Below are positions 49,261 through 58,028 of a stretch of DNA of 64,000 nt, in pieces (position 1 is the stretch's first letter; the number at the start of each line of letters is the position of its first letter). The notes under the pieces were generated by a model. That model was not told where the DNA came from. It saw nothing but the letters and a program-made list of their open reading frames with translations, and ran no database searches. A program made the translations under genes and the position numbers. The DNA is from Bacillus sp. FJAT-27445 (lineage in GTDB: Bacteria > Bacillota > Bacilli > Bacillales > Cytobacillaceae): NCBI RefSeq assembly GCF_001510665.1, contig NZ_LMTI01000001.1:459772-523771 (forward strand). Direction: 5' to 3'.

Positions 49261-50052
49261 CTATTTATGCAAGTTCATTTCCTTCATTACATACATGAGC
49301 CCGCTGTTTAGCGACCCGAACGTTTTTATCTCCTTTAAATGAATGCCTAACCCAACAATGGTTTGGGCGATTTCCGGCCTCATCCCCACGATGATGCATT
49401 CTGTTCCAAGCAATTCAGCTGCCCTGGTGGAGTTCATGAGTGACTGGGCTACAAAGGTGTCGATCGTCGGGACCCCGCTAACGTCCAAAAAAACAATTTC
49501 CGCCTTATGCTTTTCAATTCCCTCCAGAAGGCTTTCTGTAATCGTGGCTGCCCGGTTCTCATTGATGTTCCCAACTAAAGGTATAACGATGATGTTATCA
49601 AAAAGTTGAATCGCCGGGGCGGACAATTCCTGGATAATTTGCCGCTGCTGCGAAAGGGCGTTTTCCCAATTGCCGGAACAATCGTTTACAATCTTGGAGA
49701 TGATCGGATCGAACCAACGATCAAATTCGTAATAAACCTGAAGAACTTCCTCCTTGGTCAAATTTTCTTGAAGCAGCGTTTTTAAAGCAATCCTTCTAAA
49801 AACCTGAAATCCATAGGTCAAAAAGTTAAAGGAGCCATTGAAGTCTAGCAGTTTTGTATAAAAAGCACTCAGGTCAGTAGAGGATTCGGTGTCTACTTTT
49901 TTAACGCTTTCAAAAATAATTTCAAACAGATCATTTGCCAATATCCCTTCCGTATCCACTGTTTTAGGAAGGGCAAGACCTAATTCAATCCTCCAATTTG
50001 ATAAAAGGTCACTTCGATGTTCATTTAAAATTTCAATAATCCTCGTTCGCAT
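49261..50052 (-). CDS. RsbR-like STAS-domain protein, copy 2
   Basis: 263 residues. Helical N-domain of about 140 residues, then a STAS domain (IIVIPLVGNINENRAATITESLLEGIEKHKAEIVFLDVSGVPTIDTFVAQSL). The phosphosite region VPTIDT keeps two threonines as in RsbRA, unlike copy 1 at 25,401. Likely a stressosome subunit. AGGG lies 6-8 nt before ATG 50,052. Confidence 0.82.
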   Translation of the reverse strand: MRTRIIEILNEHRSDLLSNWRIELGLALPKTVDTEGILANDLFEIIFESVKKVDTESSTDLSAFYTKLLDFNGSFNFLTYGFQVFRRIALKTLLQENLTKEEVLQVYYEFDRWFDPIISKIVNDCSGNWENALSQQRQIIQELSAPAIQLFDNIIVIPLVGNINENRAATITESLLEGIEKHKAEIVFLDVSGVPTIDTFVAQSLMNSTRAAELLGTECIIVGMRPEIAQTIVGLGIHLKEIKTFGSLNSGLMYVMKEMNLHK

Positions 50053-50258
50053 ATTCACCCTGCCCTAAAAAATTATTGTTGTTTCCCAGTGAATTTACCC
50101 GTTTTTAGCTTGATGTAATCGCCTTTTAAGTCAATAAAGCAAATAGGCTATGTAGGACAGGAGTTTGTTTTGAAAATAATGGATTTTTGTCCGGGACAAG
50201 TCCACCCTTGGTGAATTAGATATATTGTCCGAACTTGAAAAAGGGGGGAGGTGTTTTG

Positions 50259-50579
50259 ATGTTTAACCGAAATAATAGGTGCGGCTGCCATGGAATGGAG
50301 GAGGATGTAATTGTATATCCTACTGAAACCATCGTCAACACGAGGACCAATACCCGAGTGGTGAAACGTATTCACCCAACAGAAATCATTAATGTTCACA
50401 GGACGATTATCCGCAATGAAAACTTTTTCCCGGTAACGGAGCGGAATGTGAATGAAACGATTGAAGAAAACTTTGATTGCGGCCGGGATGTTAACAATCC
50501 CCGGTGCAGAAGAGTTTCCTATGGACCGGGCTTTGCCGGGACCAATAGGAGACCAGGCAATTGGCTGTTTAGACTATAA
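50259..50579 (+). CDS. CotD-like spore coat protein
   Basis: 106 residues. VYPTETIVNTRTNTRVVKRIHPTEIINVHRTIIRNENFFPVTE is the CotD-family core (V-x-P....V..R....V..IHP..I..V), with a Cys/His-rich N-terminus (CGCHG) and a basic tail. CotD is an inner spore-coat protein made late under sigma-K/GerE control. GGGGGGAGG lies 7-8 nt before ATG 50,259. Terminated by 50,623. Confidence 0.82.
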   Translation: MFNRNNRCGCHGMEEDVIVYPTETIVNTRTNTRVVKRIHPTEIINVHRTIIRNENFFPVTERNVNETIEENFDCGRDVNNPRCRRVSYGPGFAGTNRRPGNWLFRL

Positions 50580-50622
50580 TTTATTTTGCACCACTCGCAA
50601 TAGATTTGGAGTTTATTAGTCT

Positions 50623-50667
50623 ATTAAAAAACCAACAGAGCTCGGCTATTAACGGGTTGGTTTTTCG
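50623..50667 (+). terminator. Terminator of the CotD-like gene
   Basis: AAAAACCAAC...GGTTGGTTTTT stem. The right half of the stem is part of the sequence duplicated at 54,079. Confidence 0.7.
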
Positions 50668-50807
50668 AGTACAAAAACTAAATTAGCACACCAATTCGCA
50701 GTCCAATTCGCAACTGAAATGGACTGCTTCTTTTTGTTGGCGAATTGACATTGAAATTAGAACAATTACTTCCGTCAGATTGTTAAAAGAGGTTCGAATT
50801 CGGGCAC
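50647..50807. repeat. Intergenic duplication copy A
   Basis: From TATTAACGGGTT through CTGCTTC.TTTTGTTG (about 50,647-50,739) this matches 54,079-54,160 closely, with an extra CAATTCGCAGTC insertion. The next part (50,782-50,807, GTTAAAAGAGGTTCGAATTCGG) matches 54,196-54,221 in inverted orientation. Confidence 0.75.
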
Positions 50808-50875
50808 AATTTAGTCTTCGATTTGGTTAAAAACCCCTGTTTAATTAGGACGTTTTACGGAAGATTATTCTCAAA

Positions 50876-50907
50876 GAAAAAGCACCCTTTTTATAAAGGA
50901 TGCGCCG
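50876..50907 (-). terminator. Terminator of the DUF3888-like gene
   Basis: Minus strand: GCATCCTTTATAAAAAGGGTGC followed by TTTTTC. Confidence 0.75.
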
Positions 50908-50909
50908 AT

Positions 50910-51299
50910 TTAGCTGCATTTAATTATTTCATTTGGCTTTAATCTTCTTCGTTTGAAATCAATAGGCTGCCACTCTAGGGATTTTTCATTGCTAAAAGTG
51001 ATTGTCACTAAATCATTAGGAGGATTGTGAGCACCTTCAAATGTTCTTACCTGCACGGTAACACTAAATAAGTAAGTGCCTATGGGTAGCCTTTTAATTT
51101 GGATAATTTCACCACACTCATTTTGTTTTATTTCTCCATATTGCTTCTCCAATTCCTGTTGAATGGAGGGATAAAGCATAATGAAAATCAAGTCATCACG
51201 CAGCTGTATATCATTTTTAGTTACGGTTTTGGCTTTGACAGGGGAATAAGAGAAAAGCGTCAAGCAAGCAATCAATATTAAAAGGCTTTTTTTCATAAG
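50910..51299 (-). CDS. Exported DUF3888-like protein
   Basis: 129 residues with a signal peptide (cleavage near VKA-K, about 22). LRDDLIFIMLYPSIQQELEKQYG and a closing VTITF...WQPIDF follow the DUF3888 pattern of small secreted Bacillus proteins. The short final RRRLKP segment is unusual. GGAGGG lies about 5 nt before ATG 51,299. Confidence 0.65.
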   Translation of the reverse strand, partial: LMKKSLLILIACLTLFSYSPVKAKTVTKNDIQLRDDLIFIMLYPSIQQELEKQYGEIKQNECGEIIQIKRLPIGTYLFSVTVQVRTFEGAHNPPNDLVTITFSNEKSLEWQPIDFKRRRLKPNEIIKCS

Positions 51300-51436
51300 A
51301 ACCCTCCATTCAATGCTGCTCTTATTATGAACCATTTGAGAATTCTTATTTTACTAAGGCGCAGGTTAGTTGGATTTTCCGTTTTTTATAAATGTTTAAA
51401 TTCAACATTAGGTGGATCCTAGCTGCCCTTAAAGTA

Positions 51437-52966
51437 TTATTGTTTTATTTTTATCCTCCAAAAAATAAAAGAGACCAAAATAAGAATCACTGTGATAAAT
51501 AAACCAATAGCTATCCAATGAGTTGAATTATTCGCTAGATCTCCATCTAAAGATAAAGATGCTGCTTCTTCAGATACAGGACCTTCGCTCGCTGGGTCTG
51601 GTATAGGTTGTACTTTTGGCAACTCACCTTGATAGATGGTTTCAGCAGCATTCGTATCCTCAATATTAATGATCCCATCGTAGTATTCTTTAGGAATGAC
51701 CTTGGTAAGTTCCTTATTTTCGTATAACATAGCCCCAATTAAATGCATTGAATGTTCATTTGATAACCAAGTTTCTATATCACGATCCGTTGAAGCAGTA
51801 GTAAAATCTAAGAAGCTTATTGGATTGCCTGTTTCCTTGAAATAAGAACTAAATATTTTCTCTTTAGGTTCATCTAATTCGACTATCCCTAGTGTATTTC
51901 CCATATCATTTTCCCCAATTGTAACGAGACTGCCTTTATAAAATTCAAAGCCTAAGGAATAGTACCTATTTTTAAATTCATCTTTTAATAGACTTCCCAT
52001 ATTGGTGGAAAAATAGTGATTACTGATATGCCCGTTGTGAGCCCAGAGCATTATTTTATCATTCTTAAAATATTCCTTTTCATAATTGTGGATCCACTTC
52101 ACATTTTCCGCCATGCTAGCGTCCCGAAAACTAAATGATTTACGATTGGTTTCCTCTGAATCCTCAGTACCGCTATCCAAAATAGTTGAAGAGATTTCTT
52201 CAAGATGAAGGTTTTGACTAATGATTTCTAATTCCCTGCGGATAATTTCATATTCTTCTTTAGATGATAGGGATACGTATGTATTTTTATTAGTTTCAAA
52301 GGCGTTAACCAGTTTTTCTAATAAAGGTTTAGTATATGACTTTTCAAATGGAGGGTAAAGATGACTGAAATCGGATGGAAGTTCACTAGTAGGATCTACT
52401 TTTTCTAGATAAGCCTGAATATTAGCAACAGTATCGTTAACGCCTTGCATGTCAAATCCATAAAATCGAATCTTTTCAATGTTATTGGGATTTTGATTGT
52501 AATCCTTCATCCAATCGATCATATCTGCAACTTCTTGAGTTGACCAAGTCCAAAATATCATCACAGAGATAACTTCTTCAATACTGCCAGTACCGTTTAA
52601 AATGTAATCATTTATTATCTTATGGATCCCAAATTCGGCCTCAATGGCAAAGGCTCGATAACCCATTTCTTCTACTAAAAATTCATACATTCTGTGCTTC
52701 ATTTGAAAAAATTCCTTAGTACCATGAGTGGCCTCGCCCATACCCAGGATTTTAACACCTTTTAATATGTCCTTTAATGGTTGCAAATCTTCAAACCCAT
52801 TACCTGCTTGAGCAGTCTTCAAAGGAATAATCATTTCTTTTAATTTTGGACTAATTGAATTAGGATCAAAGACAGAGTCAGCTTTTGAAATAGTAGTATG
52901 AAACGATCCCGTAAAAAAAATAATTATAGCCAATAAAAGTGAAAATGTTTTATTAAAATTTTTCAT
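51437..52966 (-). CDS. Exported, membrane-anchored erythromycin-esterase-like protein
   Basis: 509 residues. Signal peptide (about 1-29), a large esterase-like domain with GEATHGTKEFFQMKHRM (about 65-80), AIEAEFG and WAHNGHIS (catalytic His region), and a final single helix (WIAIGLFITVILILVSFIFW) with a short basic tail. The EreA/succinoglycan-esterase family is normally cytosolic; this one has an export signal and anchor. It may hydrolyse lactones outside the cell; substrate unknown. GGAGGGATGAC precedes ATG 52,966. Confidence 0.8.
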   Translation of the reverse strand: MKNFNKTFSLLLAIIIFFTGSFHTTISKADSVFDPNSISPKLKEMIIPLKTAQAGNGFEDLQPLKDILKGVKILGMGEATHGTKEFFQMKHRMYEFLVEEMGYRAFAIEAEFGIHKIINDYILNGTGSIEEVISVMIFWTWSTQEVADMIDWMKDYNQNPNNIEKIRFYGFDMQGVNDTVANIQAYLEKVDPTSELPSDFSHLYPPFEKSYTKPLLEKLVNAFETNKNTYVSLSSKEEYEIIRRELEIISQNLHLEEISSTILDSGTEDSEETNRKSFSFRDASMAENVKWIHNYEKEYFKNDKIMLWAHNGHISNHYFSTNMGSLLKDEFKNRYYSLGFEFYKGSLVTIGENDMGNTLGIVELDEPKEKIFSSYFKETGNPISFLDFTTASTDRDIETWLSNEHSMHLIGAMLYENKELTKVIPKEYYDGIINIEDTNAAETIYQGELPKVQPIPDPASEGPVSEEAASLSLDGDLANNSTHWIAIGLFITVILILVSFIFWRIKIKQ

Positions 52967-53198
52967 GTCATCCCTCCAATTATTTTTCTTCATTACGGCT
53001 TAGCTCTATAGTACCAAATTCCTAAAATTGTTAAAATATATATATATTGTAATTTTGATACAGATTATTGAACTTGCTTAATGCTTCACTTAAAGTACTA
53101 AAATTTCTCATTCCCGAGGAGGGCAAAAATAATTACGTCTGTTTTATCAGGAACTAATATTAATTTCTATTTTTTCTTGTGTATGGAAAATTTTCAGA

Positions 53199-53444
53199 TT
53201 GGAAGAAGTGATTTATATGGGAGATGTCGGAATGACTAAATGGGATTATAGTGAAGTCAATGACAAAGATAGGTTGGGAGTATTTATAGGGGAAAGTAAA
53301 AAAGATAAATATCTACTTAAATTCGGCATGAAAGTTTATGATGAAAGTTGCAAAAACTTACCATATCGAGCAAAACTATCGTGGAATTGGAGTATAGAGA
53401 AAGATTTAAACTCTTTATCCTTGTTATCCCTCTTTTACATTTAG
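53199..53444 (+). CDS. Short hypothetical protein, probably truncated
   Basis: Up to 81 residues with KWDYSEVNDKDRLGVFIGESKKDKYLLKFGMKV, looking like the start of a soluble domain, then an abrupt LSLLSLFYI ending. It is not recognised. ATG 53,217 is the other possible start. May be a truncated gene. Confidence 0.4.
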   Translation: MEEVIYMGDVGMTKWDYSEVNDKDRLGVFIGESKKDKYLLKFGMKVYDESCKNLPYRAKLSWNWSIEKDLNSLSLLSLFYI

Positions 53445-53485
53445 CAAAGTATAATGAATTAGATATGAGTCCAAAAAATCGAAAA

Positions 53486-53524
53486 AACAGGCCGTTGATC
53501 CAACAGGATTAGTGGCCTCTTTTA
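53486..53524 (+). terminator. Terminator, GTTGATCC-GGATTA type
   Basis: AGGCCGTTGATCC-AACA-GGATTAGTGGCCT followed by CTTTT. Confidence 0.7.
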
Positions 53525-53653
53525 TTGAATTGTATATTGAACGAACGGGTTAGGCTAGCTCAAGAAGCTTTGATTAGTTTTATTTATGAAATAATAGGAG
53601 AAACGTGTTTAGATATAGAAATTACTTAACAGGACATATTTAAGGAGGATGGT

Positions 53654-53959
53654 ATGAGCAAATTTAGTTTATTAAACAAGTTTATGGTACAAGAAGGCGA
53701 AAGAGAAAAAATGGTTGATATTCTGTTAGAAGCGGCAGAATCAATGAAGAATCTGGATGAATGTGAGATATATCTTGTGAATATTTCTGAGAATGAACCA
53801 AGTTCTGTTTATGTTTATGAAGTGTGGGCTAATGAAAATTCCCATCAAGCTTCTCTAAGTCTTGAAGCTACCCAACAGTTAATAAGACGTGCGAAGCCAA
53901 TTATTACTGGTATGGAAAGAATCTCCACTTTAATAACAAAAGGCGGGAAGGGCATTTAA
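53654..53959 (+). CDS. Antibiotic-biosynthesis-monooxygenase-like (ABM) protein
   Basis: 101 residues forming a dimeric alpha+beta ABM barrel: FSLLNKFMVQEGEREKMVDILLEAAE, then YLVNISENEPSSVYVYEVWAN and HQASL. Similar proteins are quinol monooxygenases or haem-degrading relatives. The key histidine is in NSHQASL. AAGGAGGAT precedes the ATG. Followed by a GCTGTC hairpin terminator. Confidence 0.8.
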   Translation: MSKFSLLNKFMVQEGEREKMVDILLEAAESMKNLDECEIYLVNISENEPSSVYVYEVWANENSHQASLSLEATQQLIRRAKPIITGMERISTLITKGGKGI

Positions 53960-53999
53960 TCTAATTAGATTTAACTCCCGTACATATTAAATTGGAACT

Positions 54000-54026
54000 G
54001 GCTGTCGTTGTGACAGCTTTTTTTTA
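54000..54026 (+). terminator. Terminator of the ABM gene
   Basis: GCTGTC-GTTGT-GACAGC followed by TTTTTTTT. Confidence 0.85.
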
Positions 54027-54078
54027 TTCAAAGCAAAGATTGTGAACAAATGTAATTAAACCGAACCCGTTACTCAGC

Positions 54079-54221
54079 TATTAACGGGTTCGCTTTTCGA
54101 GTACAAAAACTGACTTAGCACACCAATTCGCAACTGAAATGGACTGCTTCTCTTTGTTGACATAGCAAGGTTTTAATTAAATTGAGGATTAAATAGCACC
54201 CGAATTCGAACCTCTTTTAAC
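54079..54221. repeat. Intergenic duplication copy B
   Basis: 54,079-54,160 matches copy A (50,647) in direct orientation; 54,196-54,221 is its inverted partner. A hairpin CGAACCCGTTA...TAACGGGTTCG (54,062-54,093) leads into it. The rest of 54,222-54,452 has no gene. Confidence 0.75.
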
Positions 54222-54452
54222 AGTTTGGCGTAAAGTTATTGTCACCATGCGAATTCGTACGTTAATTCTAATGCTAATTGGGATGTTAAAAATTCAAAGG
54301 AGGTCCATTGGTTATTTATGTTGAAATTAAAGGAAGCATATTTTTTAAAACGGGGAGTTTAGTGCCTTAAGGACTTATTTTAAAATGCAAATAATTTAGG
54401 AGACGGTAAGACTTTTAATTTGGTAAAAATATGATAAATTGGAGGGGATCGC

Positions 54453-54740
54453 ATGAAAAAAAGGAAACGATTGGTATTTGGAATTGTAATTATAATTGTT
54501 TTGGTCTTCCTTGCGTTAACAAATCCTAATGAAACAGATTATTATAAAGAGTTTGGGGACCCTCATCTTGATAGCTTGTATATTTCCAAATTGGAGAGAA
54601 TAAATTTTTTTGTTTTCTCTACCTATACTCCCTATTTTTTTACTGAACATGGAATAACTCATCTTGGTATAATGGGTAAATTTATTCAGATTTCAGATGG
54701 TCAGTTTGATTATCCATGGTGGTTGGAATTCTTCAACTAA
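54453..54740 (+). CDS. Small anchored protein (DUF4359-like), copy 2
   Basis: 95 residues: N-terminal helix (IVIIIVLVFLALTNPNE), then a domain with F-S-T-Y-T-P and GITHLGIMGKFIQIS. Paralogue of 24,684-24,980. GGAGGGG lies 6 nt before the ATG. 54,741-54,991 holds no further gene. Confidence 0.65.
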   Translation: MKKRKRLVFGIVIIIVLVFLALTNPNETDYYKEFGDPHLDSLYISKLERINFFVFSTYTPYFFTEHGITHLGIMGKFIQISDGQFDYPWWLEFFN

Positions 54741-54991
54741 AGGGTGCGCGCGACAAGTGTTGTTGTAACCGCTTTATGGCGCGAAAGACACAGAGGATTT
54801 TGATTCTCATCAAAATCCTAACTTTACAATGGAAGATGGGAATGACTGAACTATGTTTCCCGAAATAAACGGTGGCCAGTGTAAATTAAAGGTGTTGATA
54901 AAGAGCATCTTTTTCGGCTAGTTTAGTGTGAAAGGTCAAATATAAAATGGATAAATATGTTATAATAACAGTGGTTAAAGGAGGGGGAAAA

Positions 54992-55219
54992 TTGAAATTT
55001 TTCATAAATTTTTTGCCTTTACTTTTAGTTGGTTTGGCTGTTATAAATTATATGTATTTAGCAAAAGACATTTTTTCCACTGCTGTACTTTTATTACTCA
55101 GTGTTATATTCGCGTTGTTTAATCTATATAAAAAGAAATATGTGATTTCTTTATTATCCATTGGAATTGTTATAAGTATAATAGGTTTATTTTCTTATTT
55201 GGTTAATGCGGGTATATAA
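54992..55219 (+). CDS. Small membrane protein
   Basis: 75 residues, essentially three hydrophobic segments (FLPLLLVGLAVINYMYL, TAVLLLLSVIFALFNLY, VISLLSIGIVISIIGLFSYLV). AGGAGGGGG 5 nt before TTG 54,992. No family recognised. Confidence 0.5.
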   Translation: MKFFINFLPLLLVGLAVINYMYLAKDIFSTAVLLLLSVIFALFNLYKKKYVISLLSIGIVISIIGLFSYLVNAGI

Positions 55220-55490
55220 AGTAATTGCAGAACTTAAAGCAATTGGAATAAGACACAATGATTGGGTTGCTGCGCCAGCCCTTTTTTCTGATTTCACAAA
55301 GGATGCATCATCTTACAATAACATTTTGAAATTCAGTTAAGCTAACGGTTGCGATTTTCCTGGCAGTTCAACAAGGTTAATTAACATTTGACCCCCTATC
55401 GGCTGTTTTAATTAAGGCGGACTTTTTCCGGGTTTGTTGTAATTTTTTGTTAAAGTGGAGATAGCCAACTAGTTGAGGGGGGAGAATAAA

Positions 55491-56102
55491 GTGATCAAAT
55501 TCAATAAGCTGTTTTTTTTGTGTATTATGGCAATTGTTTTAATTACAGGATGTCTATCAAAAACAAATACACAAGTACAAATAAAGATGAAAAGCGAAGA
55601 GGAACAAAAAGAGATTTTCGTTACTTATACTTTTGATGATTATAAAAAAGTTTTTGATGATGCTGTATCTGAAGCGAATGAATTTGAAGGTGATGAAAAG
55701 CTAAAAAAATGGATTATCAGAACATTAGCTCAAGAAAAACTGTATTATGAAACAGATTTGACTGATGAGCAAGTAATAGAAGTATCTAAACAAGCGATGG
55801 AAGAAGATAAAGCGTGGAAGTCTATTGTAAAAGATGAATATGGTATTACTGTATCTGTTGAAGAAGTTAAAAATTTTATTAAGGAAGGACCCGATACAAG
55901 TGATTTGCCGCAACACCTGGCATATGCAGCTGCTTTAGGTTTAACATTGGAAGAACTTAATCACGATTTTGACAGAGATATTTATGAAAAGAATGTTATT
56001 TGGTTAAAGCTAAAACCTGAACTGGAAAAGAAATATGATATTACTGACAATAACAAACAGGTTGCAAAGTATGAAGAGGAAGTAAAAAAACACCTAAATT
56101 AG
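55491..56102 (+). CDS. Lipoprotein, SurA/foldase-N-like
   Basis: 203 residues. Lipobox LITGC (about 17-21). Helices such as LKKWIIRTLAQEKLYYETDLTDEQVIEVSK and a two-helix end resemble the SurA_N chaperone region of PrsA-like foldases, but no parvulin (PPIase) domain is present. Might be a chaperone or an unrelated helical lipoprotein. GGGGGGAG precedes GTG 55,491. Confidence 0.6.
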   Translation: MIKFNKLFFLCIMAIVLITGCLSKTNTQVQIKMKSEEEQKEIFVTYTFDDYKKVFDDAVSEANEFEGDEKLKKWIIRTLAQEKLYYETDLTDEQVIEVSKQAMEEDKAWKSIVKDEYGITVSVEEVKNFIKEGPDTSDLPQHLAYAAALGLTLEELNHDFDRDIYEKNVIWLKLKPELEKKYDITDNNKQVAKYEEEVKKHLN

Positions 56103-56149
56103 ATAGAAATCATCACTATTATAAATAGTTTTATTTAGGGGGGAATCAT

Positions 56150-56416
56150 ATGGTTGAAAAAGCTAATACAAATAGTAATTCGGTAATTTCTTTAACAGTA
56201 GGAATTCTTTCAATTTTAATACCAGTAATTGGTTTAGTGCTTGGTGTTATCGGTGTTGTGGTATCAAGAAAGGCGATAAAAGAAATTGGGAAAACAAATG
56301 AGGATGGTAGAGGATTAGCGACTTCGGGTTTAATTTGTAGTTCGGTTGGAATTATTATTCAAATCTTTGCAGTGTTAGGTATTATTGCTTATTCTTCTCT
56401 AACTACCGTAGGATAA
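56150..56416 (+). CDS. DUF4190-like membrane protein
   Basis: 88 residues with two helices (VISLTVGILSILIPVIGLVLGVIGVVVS and GLICSSVGIIIQIFAVLGIIAY) and the linker RKAIKEIGKTNEDGRGLATSGLI, the DUF4190 signature. Membrane adaptor of unknown role. AGGGGGGAATCAT precedes the ATG. Confidence 0.75.
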   Translation: MVEKANTNSNSVISLTVGILSILIPVIGLVLGVIGVVVSRKAIKEIGKTNEDGRGLATSGLICSSVGIIIQIFAVLGIIAYSSLTTVG

Positions 56417-56469
56417 TTTCACATTTAATTATTGTGCTAAGGGATTTCTTTAGCGCAACTATAAGTGAA

Positions 56470-56512
56470 AGGCTTGGAACCATATCAAAAATGGTCGCCA
56501 AGCCTTTTGTTG
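56470..56512 (+). terminator. Terminator of the DUF4190 gene
   Basis: AGGCTTGG-ACCAT...ATGGT-CCAAGCCT followed by TTTG. Confidence 0.75.
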
Positions 56513-56537
56513 TGCAATTTTATCTTTGAAATCGCTT

Positions 56538-56571
56538 GCGAATTACTGTGCGAGAAGCGCAGTTAATTCGC
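56538..56571. repeat. Perfect-arm hairpin GCGAATTA...TAATTCGC
   Basis: GCGAATTA and TAATTCGC arms with CTGTGC/GCGCAG inside form a stem with a loop around GAGAA. No T-run. Confidence 0.6.
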
Positions 56572-56644
56572 ATTTTATACTTGAAAACCGAACCGTTACT
56601 CTGCTAAAGGCGTTATCTTATTAAAAAAATTTATGCCTTTAATT

Positions 56645-57043
56645 TTAAACTCCTGACTGCCTGTCATAATTCCTGAAAAGCATGCCGTTTGATTTGAACA
56701 TGCCGAACTTTTCATAAAAGGGGACGAGTTCGTCATCACAGCACAGGTCGATCATGTAATTGCTGCCGAGTTGTTCGAGCATCCGCTTAACGAGTTCCTT
56801 GCCGATGCCTTTTCCTTGGTACTCCGGCAGCACTTCCAGGAAAGGGATGTAAGCGGAAAGTACGCCATCACTGATTGCCGTGATGAATCCGACAACTTTT
56901 TCATCATCCACTGCAATCACAATATGGCTGCTGTTCTTCATCAGTTTCAAGTGCGTTTCCGGGCTCGGCGGATTTAGCCATCCAACGAAAAATCCGTGCA
57001 ACATGTCAGGTATTATGCCATCAAGCGTATCTTTATAAATCAT
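56645..57043 (-). CDS. GNAT-family acetyltransferase
   Basis: 132 residues with a normal motif A (EVLPEYQGKGIGKELV; Q-G-K-G-I-G) and C-terminal MIDLCCDDELVPFYEKFGM (motif B). Transfers acetyl from acetyl-CoA; substrate unknown. Contrast with the motif-A-less gene at 15,351. AGGAG before the ATG. Confidence 0.85.
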   Translation of the reverse strand: MIYKDTLDGIIPDMLHGFFVGWLNPPSPETHLKLMKNSSHIVIAVDDEKVVGFITAISDGVLSAYIPFLEVLPEYQGKGIGKELVKRMLEQLGSNYMIDLCCDDELVPFYEKFGMFKSNGMLFRNYDRQSGV

Positions 57044-57205
57044 GCTATCAACTCCTATTTTTATTAAAATTGAATGGGAAGTTGATAGAAATCAATTGTA
57101 AAGTAACAAAGCGAATGCCTCCAAACATAGTGTACTCTCTAACACCATTCGGCATGAAATCGAAAAAACCTTTTTCTTGTATAAGCCAACATAACTCAGT
57201 ACAGT

Positions 57206-57242
57206 AAAATGGATTGTCCTATAATCAGACAATCCATTTTTA
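57206..57242. terminator. Bidirectional terminator
   Basis: AAAATGGATTGTC...GACAATCCATTTTT. It ends the minus-strand stress-protein gene and the region 57,044-57,205 with no gene. Confidence 0.8.
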
Positions 57243-57245
57243 TAA

Positions 57246-57734
57246 TTAATTCTCCAATTCAACCGTTTCATTAATATTAGCCGATTCCGCATTTTGCCCT
57301 GTCATACGTTTATACATAAACGCTACTTTCTTCGCAAAATTTCCGGTTTCCCAATATTCGGCTGCTTCCGCTTTAACCTTTATTAAGACAACGTCAGGAT
57401 CATCATAAGAGGTTTGCATAATCTTTTCATAAGCTTTGCTCCACAATTCCTTTTTCTTGTTTATATCCTCAACGATTTCCGCTCTTCCACGGACGGAAAC
57501 ATAGGATTTACCCGCATACGCCACATTGACTTCTTGGTCATTTAAAATTTCTTCATATTTATTAGTCTCTTTTTTCGTGAAAAACCATAAGTCGCCATCG
57601 AACTCTACTTCTTGTGTTTTCATTGGACGTGAAACAAGCCCTTCATCCGTTACCGTAGTCAGCATGGCCGTGTCCACGTCTTTAATTAACTCTGTTAAAG
57701 TTTCCATTTCTTCTTGTTTCAGCATGTTAGACAT
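57246..57734 (-). CDS. FMN-binding split-barrel stress protein (YdaG-like)
   Basis: 162 residues, pyridoxamine-5'-phosphate-oxidase fold. LTTVTDEGLVSRPM, FTKKETNKYEEIL and YVSVRGRAEI are typical of the general-stress-protein-26 (YdaG) family. It binds flavin and probably acts in redox stress. GAGGTG lies about 6 nt before ATG 57,734. Monocistronic. Confidence 0.83.
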   Translation of the reverse strand: MSNMLKQEEMETLTELIKDVDTAMLTTVTDEGLVSRPMKTQEVEFDGDLWFFTKKETNKYEEILNDQEVNVAYAGKSYVSVRGRAEIVEDINKKKELWSKAYEKIMQTSYDDPDVVLIKVKAEAAEYWETGNFAKKVAFMYKRMTGQNAESANINETVELEN

Positions 57735-58028
57735 TCCAAACACCTCATTCATGATCATAGAGGTATAGTACCCTTAGCGGATGCTTTTATTCCGGTAAGG
57801 CGGAATCAAGAGGAGTGTCCTTTTTTATCAAAGCTCATGTTCAAGATAATCTTTTAAAGGCTTCAAGAATGACTTCAGGTAGGGAATGTTTATTTTTTCT
57901 TCAATGTGAAATGCCCAGTTTCAAAGATGAAATAACTGAATTTTCGAATTATAATAAAGCTAGAATGCAGACTGGAAAGTGAAATCCAAACGGCGCTTTT
58001 TTTACAAAAACAAAGGAGGTTGTACGAA

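Noticed and set aside
57092-57292. A minus-strand ORF overlapping the YdaG-like gene end
   Set aside because: It runs through the bidirectional terminator and overlaps a well-supported gene.
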